Shown here: one piece after another, positions 51,763-60,174 of the stretch
Numbering within the stretch: position 1 is the stretch's first letter
How the letters are laid out: every line of letters begins with the position of its first letter
Source of the DNA: Corynebacterium yonathiae
GTDB lineage: Bacteria > Actinomycetota > Actinomycetes > Mycobacteriales > Mycobacteriaceae
Reading direction: 5' to 3'
Length of the DNA: 64,000 nucleotides
Assembly (NCBI RefSeq): GCF_027570195.1
Contig: NZ_JAKMUZ010000005.1
Location: forward strand, 62,001-126,000
Position numbers and translations under genes: made by a program
Notes under the pieces: model-generated
What the model saw: the letters and a program-made list of their open reading frames with translations, nothing else
Database searches by the model: none
What the model was told of the DNA's origin: nothing

Positions 51763-52698
51763 ATGAGAGGGGGGCTTTGCTATGCTGAAGCAATGAACCG
51801 CAGGAAGAAGTTCCTAAGCATTCAAGAGCAAGTAGGTTTAATTCAGCAACGCGGGTTAATCCTTCCTTCCGAAAAATCTGCTAAAGATTTCCTTGAGCGC
51901 CAAAATTATTACCGCTTTTCGGGCTACATGCGGTACTTCCAAGAAGACATAGCTGGGGACGAAGCCAGATTCGTTCTTGGCACCCAGTGGGATGAAATAG
52001 TTAACATCTACCGGTTGGACATCGAACTTCGTTCTCTCCTTTTCCGCGGTCTCCAAGAAGCAGAGCTTGCGGCCAGGACGGCCTTTGCTCTCAGCGAAGG
52101 TGAAATCCATTCTCCTTATGAGAAGTATCTTCAGCCCACTGCTTACCGGCGCCCACCAAATCCGGCTATGAGGCCCACCCACGATCTAATTATCAGTGAG
52201 CTCAAGCGGTCTAAGGAACCATACCTCCACAAATACCAAAAGGACTCAGGATCCGACGCTGAAAGGTGGGTTTACGATGTTCCAATTTGGGTGGCAGTCG
52301 AGGCACTGTCCTTTGGTACGTTGTCGAAAGCAGTAAGCTTCCGAAACGACAACAACCGAGTTTACGCAAAGACTTGTTCCATTCTTGGCGTAAAGAAACA
52401 ATATTTAGCGCGCCAATTGCGCTCTTTTACATTCGTGAGAAATAAGTGTGCTCACTCAGCTCGGTTATGGAACAGTTTCGTTTTGGACCAACCTGCAGTA
52501 TCCAATGCTACGAAACGACGTGCTGAGAAAGTTTTAGGTCAAAATTATGGCGAGAACTCACTACTAGCAGTAATTGTAGCCCTTGATAACTTTCTCTTTC
52601 TGACGAATTCGTGGGTTGGATTTTTGGATGAGTATATGGAGCTGGTCGAACGAAATCCGGCTTTCCACCAAGGTATAGCGAATCCTCATCATTCATAG
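51763..52698 (+). CDS. Abi-family (AbiD/F-like, Abi_2) protein
   Basis: A 311-residue protein of the Abi_2 family, related to lactococcal abortive-infection proteins against phage. The opening F-L-S-I-Q-E-Q-V-G-L-I-Q-Q-R-G-L and Y-Y-R-F-S-G-Y are typical. Y-R-L-D-I-E-L-R-S-L-L-F and the late R-N-K-C-A-H-S-A-R-L-W-N (an R-x4-H HEPN-type motif, probable RNase centre) also match. Base composition is clearly AT-richer than its neighbours, a sign of acquisition. ATG 51763 has AGGAAC upstream; ATG 51793 (M-N-R-R-K-K) fits the family N-terminus and is the alternative. It stands alone, without a visible antitoxin gene. Confidence 0.85.
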   Translation: MRGGLCYAEAMNRRKKFLSIQEQVGLIQQRGLILPSEKSAKDFLERQNYYRFSGYMRYFQEDIAGDEARFVLGTQWDEIVNIYRLDIELRSLLFRGLQEAELAARTAFALSEGEIHSPYEKYLQPTAYRRPPNPAMRPTHDLIISELKRSKEPYLHKYQKDSGSDAERWVYDVPIWVAVEALSFGTLSKAVSFRNDNNRVYAKTCSILGVKKQYLARQLRSFTFVRNKCAHSARLWNSFVLDQPAVSNATKRRAEKVLGQNYGENSLLAVIVALDNFLFLTNSWVGFLDEYMELVERNPAFHQGIANPHHS

Positions 52699-52869
52699 CC
52701 GCCTTGGTGTATGAACGCACAACGGTACCCCAGCCTTTTCTTGCGATCCCAGACACACATTCCTGCGGGCTTGACCCCCGCCCCTAAAAGCACACTTAGC
52801 GAGGGTTCTCACCAGTAATAACGACAGCAAAGTTCTGATAGCCCGACCGAAAGAAATTAACATGTGGGT

Positions 52870-53835
52870 GTGACTGATAGATTCCGCCAACTCCCAGCCC
52901 CTGGCCCCGCGTGGGGAGGCAGCCTCATGGGCACCTCCATCGTTTCGCGCCTGCTCGTGGAAGAAAGCTTGATGATCCTGGCCGGCATTTTTGCCGCCAT
53001 TGCGTGCGTCATCTTTGTCGTTCTCACCGCGGGTTTCTTGCGCTACCGCCACCCCAGCTTCGAGCGCACCACTATGGCGGAATGGTCCATGTTCTTTATC
53101 GGAATCTTGGCGCTCGGTGCCGCGCTTTCTGGTCTTACGGATATTCCTACCTTCCGCCTCGTAGGGTTTTGGATCGGTGGTCCGGTTACGGTCATTACGT
53201 GGGCTATCCAGCTCACGCGCTTTGATGGCGAGCCGAAGTTCACCTGGGGCCTGCCGCTAGTTGGTCCTATGATTTCGGCGTCCGTGTCCGGCTGGCTGGC
53301 CCACGATTACGGCCCGATGTACCACGTGATGGGCACAATATTTTTCTTCATGTCCCTGGTAACGGCGGTACCAACCTTTGCTCGCGTGTACTGGGCCGCA
53401 TGGCATGGCAAGGTGGATTTCACCGGCGCGAAATCAGCTACCGCCTGGGTACCACTGGGCGTAGTAGGCCAGTCCACCACGGCTATGCAGATTCTCTTCC
53501 CCGGCCCAGTATCCATTTACTACGGCGTTACTGCCCTCATTATCGCCATTCCTCTGTCCATCTACGCGATGTTTACCTTCTACCCCAATGTGGCGCGGTG
53601 GGTTCCGTACTCCCCTGCTTGGTGGTCGTGCACGTTCCCGCCGGGAACCGTCAGCATGGGTGGCCACCAGCTGGCATTGGTCAATGGCTCCGAGCTTATC
53701 GACGCCATTGCGCTCACCATCCCTGTTCTCCTCACCGCACACTGGCTGCTTTGCTCCACCCGCTTCCTCAGCTGGGTGTGGGAAGGCAAAAAGGAAACAG
53801 GCCCGGAAGAGCCACTCATCGACACAGGTCAATAA
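52870..53835 (+). CDS. TDT/SLAC1-type transporter
   Basis: Membrane protein of 321 residues with about nine to ten hydrophobic segments. F-P-P-G-T-V-S-M-G-G-H-Q-L-A near residue 257 corresponds to the F-P-x-G-T block of the tellurite-resistance/dicarboxylate transporter (TDT) family, and the G-P-A-W-G-G-S-L-M-G-T-S-I start is also TDT-like. The substrate (malate, tellurite-related, sulfite or other anion) cannot be read from sequence. TAACAT (52858-52863) ends 6 bases before GTG 52870, suggesting a leaderless start; GTG 52864 would add two residues. A 16-codon frame follows 24 bases later with a strong ribosome site. Confidence 0.8.
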   Translation: MTDRFRQLPAPGPAWGGSLMGTSIVSRLLVEESLMILAGIFAAIACVIFVVLTAGFLRYRHPSFERTTMAEWSMFFIGILALGAALSGLTDIPTFRLVGFWIGGPVTVITWAIQLTRFDGEPKFTWGLPLVGPMISASVSGWLAHDYGPMYHVMGTIFFFMSLVTAVPTFARVYWAAWHGKVDFTGAKSATAWVPLGVVGQSTTAMQILFPGPVSIYYGVTALIIAIPLSIYAMFTFYPNVARWVPYSPAWWSCTFPPGTVSMGGHQLALVNGSELIDAIALTIPVLLTAHWLLCSTRFLSWVWEGKKETGPEEPLIDTGQ

Positions 53836-53859
53836 AAATAGCAAGGAGGAGCAACCACT

Positions 53860-53910
53860 ATGCCAGACGCCAGCTTTGAGCGTGGGAAGCGCCGCAACGG
53901 TCGCCGCTAA
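53860..53910 (+). CDS. 16-residue small protein (basic leader)
   Basis: ATG 53860 follows a strong ribosome site (AAGGAGGAG) at 8 bases and encodes 16 residues ending in K-R-R-N-G-R-R, very basic. Its TAA overlaps the ATG of the next gene (TAATG), the usual sign of translational coupling. It may be a leader whose translation loads the downstream gene, or a true micro-protein. I do not recognise a family. Confidence 0.55.
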   Translation: MPDASFERGKRRNGRR

Positions 53911-54284
53911 TGCATAGCTCCTCCCCCATCACCTTCATCGCTTGGGAGCGCGCGGACCTGACTGCAGTCAGACAGGTACTCGCCGGCTTGCAGCGAAACG
54001 GCATCTATCTCTACCGCGACCATCTGCTCTTGGAGACGTCGTGGCTGGGCCAAGGCGCACAGGATTTCTATGCCACGGCATGGCGCTGGACTGCAGATGA
54101 TTGCCCGCTCTTTTATGACTTGGCGCGACAGGGCAAGGTCCTAATCACCATCAACACTGCGGTGATTGCCTGCGGCGATGAAGAAGACATCGCCACAGCG
54201 TGCGAGAGCATTACACAAGAGCTCATCGTCGCCCACAATCCGCAGCAACTATACGAGCTGCTTGCCGACGCCGCAGCAGAGTAG
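53910..54284 (+). CDS. Hypothetical protein coupled to a 16-codon frame
   Basis: A 124-residue soluble protein of unknown function. It reads as an alpha/beta domain: I-T-F-I-A-W-E-R-A-D-L near the start, G-I-Y-L-Y-R-D-H-L-L-L-E-T-S-W-L in the middle, then an acidic helical C-terminus. No membrane segment or signal peptide is seen. Its ATG overlaps the stop of the 16-codon gene and it has no ribosome site of its own, so it depends on coupling. It ends 2 bases before the stop of the convergent NUDIX gene. Confidence 0.7.
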   Translation: MHSSSPITFIAWERADLTAVRQVLAGLQRNGIYLYRDHLLLETSWLGQGAQDFYATAWRWTADDCPLFYDLARQGKVLITINTAVIACGDEEDIATACESITQELIVAHNPQQLYELLADAAAE

Positions 54285-54286
54285 AC

Positions 54287-54832
54287 CTAAAGCCCCGGTT
54301 GCTCGCTGCGCTTCATCCAGCCCATACGCGGAGCAAAGCCGCGGGGATGTTTCATCTGGGCTACGGCATCAGCAATCATGAGGCGGTGGCGGCGTGAAAC
54401 GCTATCGGGAAGCTGCGCCACCGAGAACCAACCTGCCTCGGCATTTTCTTCATCGCTGATAACTGGCTCTGCGCCCTCCGCTACGGACACACGCAGCGCC
54501 GTGCCCATAAAGGTGCACTCATCGCCATTGGGATAGGTCACTGGTCCGGACTGCCCTACGCCTAGGAGCGCTTCTACCTTGGCTTCTAGCCCTACTTCTT
54601 CTTTCACTTCCCGCAGCGCAGTGGTGGTAATTTCCTCACCTGGCTCGCAGATTCCCTCCACCGGCGTCCACACACCGTTATCGGAACGCTTTACTAGCAG
54701 GACGGAGGGAACTTCCCACAGCGCGGCGTCTGCCGGCACATCGCGAATAATGACGGCGCTACAGGCCGGCACGAAGATCTGATCGTGGCCAATCTTTTCG
54801 CGCAGCTGAACAATAAAATCTGGAGTCGGCAT
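54287..54832 (-). CDS. NUDIX hydrolase
   Basis: A 181-residue hydrolase of nucleoside diphosphates linked to another moiety. The Nudix box is complete: G-I-C-E-P-G-E-E-I-T-T-T-A-L-R-E-V-K-E-E-V-G-L (G-x5-E-x7-R-E-V-x-E-E-x-G). The preceding strand reads V-L-L-V-K-R-S-D-N-G-V-W-T-P-V-E, and a V-T-Y-P-N-G-D-E-C block follows, as in ADP-ribose/NADH-type members. I take ATG 54832; TACGCT (54845-54840) ends 7 bases before it, a leaderless layout. Reading further upstream gives an Arg/His/Gly-rich tail that is not protein-like. The substrate is unknown. Confidence 0.88.
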   Translation of the reverse strand: MPTPDFIVQLREKIGHDQIFVPACSAVIIRDVPADAALWEVPSVLLVKRSDNGVWTPVEGICEPGEEITTTALREVKEEVGLEAKVEALLGVGQSGPVTYPNGDECTFMGTALRVSVAEGAEPVISDEENAEAGWFSVAQLPDSVSRRHRLMIADAVAQMKHPRGFAPRMGWMKRSEQPGL

Positions 54833-54861
54833 GCCACCAAGCGTAGACCAGCGCAGCGGAT

Positions 54862-55695
54862 TTAGGCCATGGGCCCCAAGACCTCTTTGGCGAGCAGCTG
54901 AATATCGGTAGCCAAGGTGAAAGACAACTCCATTTCCGTCTGCGTGGTCTCGCAGGTGAGGCCTTCTTCGAGGCGTTGCGTCGTGCCGGAGACTACCCCT
55001 ACGATGGTTTCCTTGCCTTCCACCTGGCCGTAGACCGGCCCGCCGGAATCGCCGTTGGTGCTGCACACGCGCGCCCTCGCAGCCAGCGAATCCCGTTGGA
55101 GATCCTGCGAGTTAAGCTGCGCCATTTCCGCGTCATGGGATAGCGCTCCACACGTCTTATCTGTCACGCGGCCAAGCTTGCATACCTCAGGGGGCAAATG
55201 AGCTAGGGAGGTAGCCACGCTGTTATTGACTTGCCCGGGGACATAGAAGTCAGCGCTGCCAGTGATCTCGATGAAGGCCACATCGAGGTCGTGGCTGTCT
55301 TCGGCATAGAAATCAGAGTAAATGACCTCGCCGATGGGCTCGGCGGGATAGCTAAAATCGCCGTCAGCAGTGCCGGCCCAGACCTTATCTCCAGGTTTGC
55401 CGCAATGGGAGGCGGTGACGGCGATCGAACGGGCGTCGGCAAGCGTGAATGACCATGCCGCCGTGCAGGACTGGTAGTTAAAGTAGGCGCCCGCACGCGG
55501 CTCATCACCAGAAAGATCCAGGGCGGTTCCCGGCGCGAGCGGCGCTGCGGTCGGGGAATAGGACTCATTAGGAATGAGGTTTTTATAAGACAAGGCGGAG
55601 AAACTTGGTTCTTCCCCGCCCCGCACCGGGCTGCAGGCCACAAGGAGCGCGGCCATGCAGGCTACAAAGACGCTAGTTACTATCCGCGTCCGCAT
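54862..55695 (-). CDS. Trypsin-like serine protease, lipoprotein
   Basis: Secreted S1-type protease of 277 residues anchored by a lipid. The signal peptide ends in A-L-L-V-A-C with the lipobox Cys at about residue 21. The catalytic triad is visible as His in V-T-A-S-H-C, Asp in H-D-L-D-V-A-F-I and Ser in N-G-D-S-G-G-P-V. Cysteines are placed as in chymotrypsin-like folds. I chose ATG 55695, which begins the signal peptide directly (M-R-T-R-I-V); ATG 55716 would add seven residues. It overlaps the end of a 48-codon gene by 23 bases. The substrate is unknown. Confidence 0.85.
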   Translation of the reverse strand: MRTRIVTSVFVACMAALLVACSPVRGGEEPSFSALSYKNLIPNESYSPTAAPLAPGTALDLSGDEPRAGAYFNYQSCTAAWSFTLADARSIAVTASHCGKPGDKVWAGTADGDFSYPAEPIGEVIYSDFYAEDSHDLDVAFIEITGSADFYVPGQVNNSVATSLAHLPPEVCKLGRVTDKTCGALSHDAEMAQLNSQDLQRDSLAARARVCSTNGDSGGPVYGQVEGKETIVGVVSGTTQRLEEGLTCETTQTEMELSFTLATDIQLLAKEVLGPMA

Positions 55696-55819
55696 CCCCG
55701 GCGTTGTCCTTGTCATCCTCTTCCGCTTTCATCTCCGCCTGGGCTTTGAGATCGCGGATGAACTTTTCCGGATCGAACTCAGTGTAGTGCTCTGGGCCGG
55801 CAAAATTTTCTAGAGCCAT
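55673..55819 (-). CDS. 48-residue acidic small protein downstream of thrC
   Basis: ATG 55819 begins 3 bases after the thrC stop, with GGAGG inside the end of thrC at a spacing of 8 bases. The 48 residues read M-A-L-E-N-F-A-G-P-E-H-Y-T-E-F-D-P, then a helical stretch (K-F-I-R-D-L-K-A-Q-A-E-M-K-A-E-E), then an Asp/Ala-rich tail. The layout (strong ribosome site, coupling to thrC, biased composition) argues for a true gene. Its 3' end overlaps the protease start in another frame. I do not recognise the family. Confidence 0.65.
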   Translation of the reverse strand: MALENFAGPEHYTEFDPEKFIRDLKAQAEMKAEEDDKDNAGDADADSN

Positions 55820-55822
55820 GGT

Positions 55823-57265
55823 TTAAACCTCCGTTTTCTGAATCGACGTGGTGATGTAATCCTTGACCGCCGCAGAATCATTAGGCAAGTCCTTGACGTG
55901 CCGCTCGGCATCGAGGATGCCGGCAAACCGCTCGGGCGGCTCGGGGGCAGCGCCAATGGCCTCAGTGATGGTCTCAGCAAACTTCACTGGCAGTGCAGTC
56001 TCCAAGCACACAATCGGCGTCTCTACGCCCTCGCGCTGTGCGCCACGCGCTACCTTGAGCCCATCGGCTGTGTGCGGATCTGCCAAGTAGTTAAAACGCT
56101 CATACACGTCCTTAATAGTGGCAAGCCGGTCGGCATGGCTGGAGGAACCGGACAGGAATCCGTACTTTTCCTGTGCGGTAGAAACCTTTTCGCGTTCGAG
56201 GCTGAAACCGCCCTCTTTGACCTTGGTGCCGAAAAGCTCTGCGGTTTCGGCTGCATCACGGCCAAGCAAGTCGAAGGCAAAGCGCTCAAAATTCGAGGCA
56301 CGGGAGATATCCATCGACGGCGAGGAGGTAGCCAAGGTCTCTGCGGCTGGACGCGGACGGTAGTTTCCGGTGCGGAAGAACTCATCCAGCACGTCATTTT
56401 CATTGGTGGCCACAATGAGGCGATCGATGGGAAGCCCCATCTGGCGGGCGGTGTGCCCGGCGCAAATATCACCAAAATTGCCGGTGGGAACACTGAAGGA
56501 AACCTTCTGCTCGGCGGTCTCGGTGACCTTTAGCCAACAGGAAATGTAGTAGACCACCTGAGCCATAAGCCGCGCCCAGTTAATGGAATTGACCGCACCG
56601 ATGCGGTAAGTGGCTTTAAAATTGGCATCGCCCGATACAGCTTTAACCACGTCCTGGCAATCATCAAAGACACCATCAAGGGCGATATTGAAGATATTCG
56701 GGTCATCCAGGCCAAACATCTGTGCCTGTTGGAAGGCCGTCATGCGGCCGGCTGGGGTGAGCATGAAGACGCGAATGCCCTGGCGCCTTCGCATTGCATA
56801 CTCGGCCGAGGAGCCCGTATCACCGGAGGTGGCCCCCAAAATATTGAGGGTCTCGCCACGGCGGGCAAGCTCATATTCAAATAGCTCGCCCAGCAGCTGC
56901 ATGGCCATGTCCTTAAAGGCCGCGGTAGGCCCTTCAGAAAGGTGCCCGATAAAAAGGCCCTCGCCTAGTTCAGTCACGGGAACGATCTCTGGGTCTGCGA
57001 ACTTGGGACTGGTATAGGCACGGGAGGCGATATCCTCGATGTCTTGCGCTGGAATATCATCGATGAAAAGCTTAAGTACCTCGGCTGCGAGTGCCGCGTA
57101 GCCCTTTTCTGCTAAGAGCCTGCGCCATGAATTTAAAGTGGCGGAATCTAACTGTGGGTAGCTCTCTGGCAGGTATAAACCGCCATCGGGGGCAAGCCCA
57201 CCAAGCAGAATATCCGTAAAAGATGCGGGCTGACGGGCGGTATCGCGGGTCGAAATATACTTCAC
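55823..57265 (-). CDS. thrC: Threonine synthase
   Basis: PLP enzyme (480 residues) that converts O-phosphohomoserine to threonine. The PLP lysine is K118 in A-A-F-K-D-M-A-M-Q. The phosphate loop reads A-T-S-G-D-T-G-S-S-A near residue 145, and S-V-P-T-G-N-F-G-D is the second typical block. The length fits the long, fungal/proteobacterial-type threonine synthase found in Corynebacterium. The start is GTG 57265, which lies 8 bases after TAAGAT (57279-57274). It is divergent from the MFS gene with a gap of only 39 bases and is followed by the 48-codon gene. Confidence 0.96.
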   Translation of the reverse strand: MKYISTRDTARQPASFTDILLGGLAPDGGLYLPESYPQLDSATLNSWRRLLAEKGYAALAAEVLKLFIDDIPAQDIEDIASRAYTSPKFADPEIVPVTELGEGLFIGHLSEGPTAAFKDMAMQLLGELFEYELARRGETLNILGATSGDTGSSAEYAMRRRQGIRVFMLTPAGRMTAFQQAQMFGLDDPNIFNIALDGVFDDCQDVVKAVSGDANFKATYRIGAVNSINWARLMAQVVYYISCWLKVTETAEQKVSFSVPTGNFGDICAGHTARQMGLPIDRLIVATNENDVLDEFFRTGNYRPRPAAETLATSSPSMDISRASNFERFAFDLLGRDAAETAELFGTKVKEGGFSLEREKVSTAQEKYGFLSGSSSHADRLATIKDVYERFNYLADPHTADGLKVARGAQREGVETPIVCLETALPVKFAETITEAIGAAPEPPERFAGILDAERHVKDLPNDSAAVKDYITTSIQKTEV

Positions 57266-57304
57266 ACAAAAGAATCTTAGTAGTTAAAGCGTAAGGTATC
57301 AGCC

Positions 57305-58612
57305 ATGTCGCAGCCGAATCCCAGAGAAGTCATTACCACTCAAGCTTTAGGCATTTGGGTGGCCGCCATGGCGGTCTACCTCGTAGCGATTACCGGACGC
57401 ACTTCTTTTGGCGTTGCTGGCTTGGATGCAATTGAGCGCTTCGATGTTGATGCCGGCCGTATCGCGGTCTTTACCTCCGTGCAGCTGGGCGTATATGCCT
57501 TAGCCCAGATCCCCACCGGTATCTTGATCGATAAATTTGGCCCGCGTCTACTTCTGGTGGTCGGTGCCGTCATTATGGGCGTAGGCCAAGTAGTACTGGG
57601 CTTTACCACCAGCTATGGCGTGGCCATTGCCGCCCGCGTACTCATTGGCGCAGGCGATGCCACGGCGTTTCTCTCCGTGATGCGCATTCTTCCTTACTGG
57701 TTCCCGCTGCACCGCACCCCGATGTTTACCCAGGTGACCTCGTCGCTGGGGCAAATGGGCCAGTTCATCTCCGCAGTACCTTTCCTGTGGTTGCTGGGCG
57801 CGGCCGGCTGGACCGCCGCTTTCGTTACCCTTGGCGCAGTGGGGATTCTCGTGGCCATCGCCGCGATTGTGGCGGTGGCAGATTCACCGGAAAAGCTGGG
57901 AATTATCTCCGTGGAAAAGGAACCGCCCAACTCGCAGGCCACCAGCATCCCAGCTCGCCTGAAAAAGGTATTCCGCTCCCCAGTGGCATGGCAGGCCTAC
58001 TTCATCCACTACATCGGCATGCTCCCGCTCATCGTCTTTGTCATGCTTTGGGGCATGCCCATGATGACTCAGGGGATGGAAATGTCCAAGGCCAAGTCCA
58101 GCCTGGTGCTTACCTTGCTGGCGGTATTTTTGGTCTTCGTCGGCCCCCTGCACGGCAAAATTTCTTCGCGCGCGCAGCATGTCCGCCCGTGGCTCAGCCT
58201 GGGATTTGTAGCGGTCCACGTATTGACCTGGCTCATCTTCTTTGCCTTTGGCACCGACAGCGGCCTGGCCGCAATTTTGGTGGTGTCCTTCGTTACCGCG
58301 CTATGCACACCAACGGCCAATTATGGTTTCGATATCGTACGCGAACGCATGGACCGCTCTGTGGTGGCCACGGCAACCGGCCTAGGTAATATGGGCGGAT
58401 TTACCTCCGGCATGCTGGGCGCTCAGCTCTTCGGCATGGTGCTGGACCATTCCTCTGCTGCCCCTAACTACTCCATGCCGGATTTCACTGCATCCTCCGC
58501 GGCGGTGCTAGCCGTGTGGGTGGTCGGCATGATTGGTGTGGTAGTCACCCACTTCCTGCGGCGCCGCGCTGGCGAGGATGGGCCTTCTGTCACCATCGTG
58601 GAGGTTTCTTAA
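57305..58612 (+). CDS. Major facilitator superfamily transporter
   Basis: A 435-residue MFS permease with 12 predicted membrane segments. The loop between segments 2 and 3 has the family motif (G-I-L-I-D-K-F-G-P-R), and R-V-L-I-G-A-G-D-A-T-A-F follows in segment 4. The central loop (about 200-225) is hydrophilic. The substrate is unknown; the position next to thrC could suggest amino-acid export but that is only context. TAAGGT (57292-57297) ends 7 bases before the ATG, a leaderless layout. The gene converges with the AAA ATPase at its 3' end. Confidence 0.88.
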   Translation: MSQPNPREVITTQALGIWVAAMAVYLVAITGRTSFGVAGLDAIERFDVDAGRIAVFTSVQLGVYALAQIPTGILIDKFGPRLLLVVGAVIMGVGQVVLGFTTSYGVAIAARVLIGAGDATAFLSVMRILPYWFPLHRTPMFTQVTSSLGQMGQFISAVPFLWLLGAAGWTAAFVTLGAVGILVAIAAIVAVADSPEKLGIISVEKEPPNSQATSIPARLKKVFRSPVAWQAYFIHYIGMLPLIVFVMLWGMPMMTQGMEMSKAKSSLVLTLLAVFLVFVGPLHGKISSRAQHVRPWLSLGFVAVHVLTWLIFFAFGTDSGLAAILVVSFVTALCTPTANYGFDIVRERMDRSVVATATGLGNMGGFTSGMLGAQLFGMVLDHSSAAPNYSMPDFTASSAAVLAVWVVGMIGVVVTHFLRRRAGEDGPSVTIVEVS

Positions 58613-58626
58613 AGGCCAGAGCTTGG

Positions 58627-59334
58627 TTACTCGGGGTTGACAATAAAGCGGATGGTTCCTTCAGGATCCGCTAAAAGCTCACGGGTAGCCGCCACGGCTT
58701 CCGCCTCATCGAAGGCGATGCGCTCAAAGCCAGTATCGTTTAGTTCCACAATGTCTGCCCCAGGGCAGGCCAAAAGAATTGGTGAGTGCGTGGCTATGAT
58801 TACCTGCGCTCCTCTCTCAACCGCTTGGGCTATTTCCCCCACTAGCGCCAGCTGCCGGATAACGGAAAGCCCAGATTCTGGCTCATCAAGAACATATACA
58901 CCTTGGCCGTTTATGTGCTCATAAAGCATGTCGAAGACGGATTGTCCGTGCGAGCGGCGAGACAGATCCACGTTCTGGGACAAGGTGGAGCGGCCTGCGC
59001 GTTCGGCCGCTGAATCTCCGCGTGCAATCAGATGCTCTTGTTTTTCAGCGCGTAGGAAATAGGCGCGCTGGATAACTTCCTCCGTAACACAGCGAATAGG
59101 ACTGCGGGGAAAGATTTCATCAGGATCTCTCATCCGGCCACCTTCGGGAGAGCAACCCAAATCACTGGCCATGCCGGCGAGCAAACTAGATTTACCAATG
59201 CCGTTTTCCCCCACGAAGACAGTTACTGGACTCCGCAGCTTAAAGACGCCCAGATCGGCCAAATAATCGAAGACAGGCAGCTCTGCCCTGTAGTCATCGG
59301 GCTTAAATTTCAGGCTTAGGGCATCGATCAGCAT
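58627..59334 (-). CDS. AAA family ATPase (ABC/SMC-like)
   Basis: A 235-residue ATPase of the RecF/SMC/ABC-like group. Walker A is G-E-N-G-I-G-K-S-S, the Walker B region is V-Y-V-L-D-E-P-E-S-G-L-S, and I-I-A-T-H-S-P is the switch histidine. The signature region in between is short (S-R-R-S-H-G-Q-S), so there is no coiled-coil arm. Such stand-alone ATPases are often of unknown use in bacteria; a few partner with nucleases, but none is encoded next to it. It follows a 72-residue membrane-targeted gene by 10 bases in the same direction. Confidence 0.85.
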   Translation of the reverse strand: MLIDALSLKFKPDDYRAELPVFDYLADLGVFKLRSPVTVFVGENGIGKSSLLAGMASDLGCSPEGGRMRDPDEIFPRSPIRCVTEEVIQRAYFLRAEKQEHLIARGDSAAERAGRSTLSQNVDLSRRSHGQSVFDMLYEHINGQGVYVLDEPESGLSVIRQLALVGEIAQAVERGAQVIIATHSPILLACPGADIVELNDTGFERIAFDEAEAVAATRELLADPEGTIRFIVNPE

Positions 59335-59344
59335 GGCCTCTAGG

Positions 59345-59563
59345 CTAATTCAGCTCATCCAATACGCGCAGCGCATCTTCACGTGTTGCTTCCGCACCAA
59401 AGTTTTTCAGGTGGCCGGCCAAATTACCCGTGGGAAGTGATTGGGCGATGGTATCGGCCGGCACGGTATTGACGGCATAGGCCACCCCTACCCCACCGGT
59501 AATGGGGATGGCGATGGCGGCGATTACTCCCACCGCGGTCGATAGCGTGGTCTTGAAAGTCAT
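59345..59563 (-). CDS. Small secreted or membrane-anchored protein
   Basis: A 72-residue protein with an N-terminal hydrophobic segment (about 8-32) that looks like a signal anchor. A short hydrophilic part follows (A-D-T-I-A-Q-S-L-P, then A-T-R-E-D-A-L-R-V-L). ATG 59563 lies 3 bases after GGAGGAG; a TTG further upstream overlaps that site. No family recognised. Its stop lies 10 bases before the AAA ATPase start, so the two are probably co-transcribed. The 143 bases upstream, to 59706, hold no gene. Confidence 0.6.
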   Translation of the reverse strand: MTFKTTLSTAVGVIAAIAIPITGGVGVAYAVNTVPADTIAQSLPTGNLAGHLKNFGAEATREDALRVLDELN

Positions 59564-59706
59564 AGTCTCCTCCAAAGGCTTCGGCGCCGAGCACCCTGCC
59601 CGTTACCGATTTGTGATGTTTTAGCCTAGGAAGAGTTACTGCAAAGGCCATGCCGTCCGGCTGCGGGTTGCCTGAATTTTCATCCCCAGTTCGCAGTTAA
59701 GCCTGG

Positions 59707-60174
59707 CTAGTTCGCCGGGTAGCTTTCTGCGACGATGCCATCGCTAGCCGGCATCACAAGTCCTCGCTCAAAGGCCACAAGGACCGCCTTTTCATCAGAC
59801 TCACTGATGTCACCTGCTTCCACCGCGCTGCTCAGCTCGCGCTCTAGGTAGACGCGAACATCAGATTTTCCGTTCTCAGTTTGGGTAATATCCCGCGGAA
59901 CAGAATTGAGAGGAATACCCAGCGCCTTCGCAAGGGAAGTTACACGGTTAGCGTCGGTGGAATCATCGTCCTTGATATCACCGTTGACCTGTGCGGGCAT
60001 ATCTTCTTGGACCACCCCACCGGCGACAGCCTCGCCGACTGTCATCGTCCCCTTAGGCGGGTTACCGCGGTTAGTTGCCCATACCCCTACCGCGATGGCT
60101 ACAATGACGGCCACGGCTACGAAAGTCCACAGGTAGATGAGCTTCTGTCGATGCGATCCGCTGATTTTAGCCAT
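59707..60174 (-). CDS. Small membrane-anchored envelope protein
   Basis: A 155-residue protein. A short basic cytoplasmic start (M-A-K-I-S-G-S-H-R-Q-K) is followed by one membrane segment (about 13-34). An extracytoplasmic domain of about 115 residues is rich in acidic and hydroxylated residues (D-I-K-D-D-D-S-T-D). No catalytic motif is recognised. ATG 60174 overlaps the end of the upstream gene by 8 bases, so translation is likely coupled. Longer readings go through the upstream gene in another frame and are not credible. Confidence 0.65.
   Translation of the reverse strand: MAKISGSHRQKLIYLWTFVAVAVIVAIAVGVWATNRGNPPKGTMTVGEAVAGGVVQEDMPAQVNGDIKDDDSTDANRVTSLAKALGIPLNSVPRDITQTENGKSDVRVYLERELSSAVEAGDISESDEKAVLVAFERGLVMPASDGIVAESYPAN

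Noticed and set aside
51729..51770. Hairpin CCCCCTC/GAGGGGG at the abi start as attenuator
   Set aside because: Only seven pairs with a 30-base loop and no T-run; pairing may be chance in a G-rich start region.
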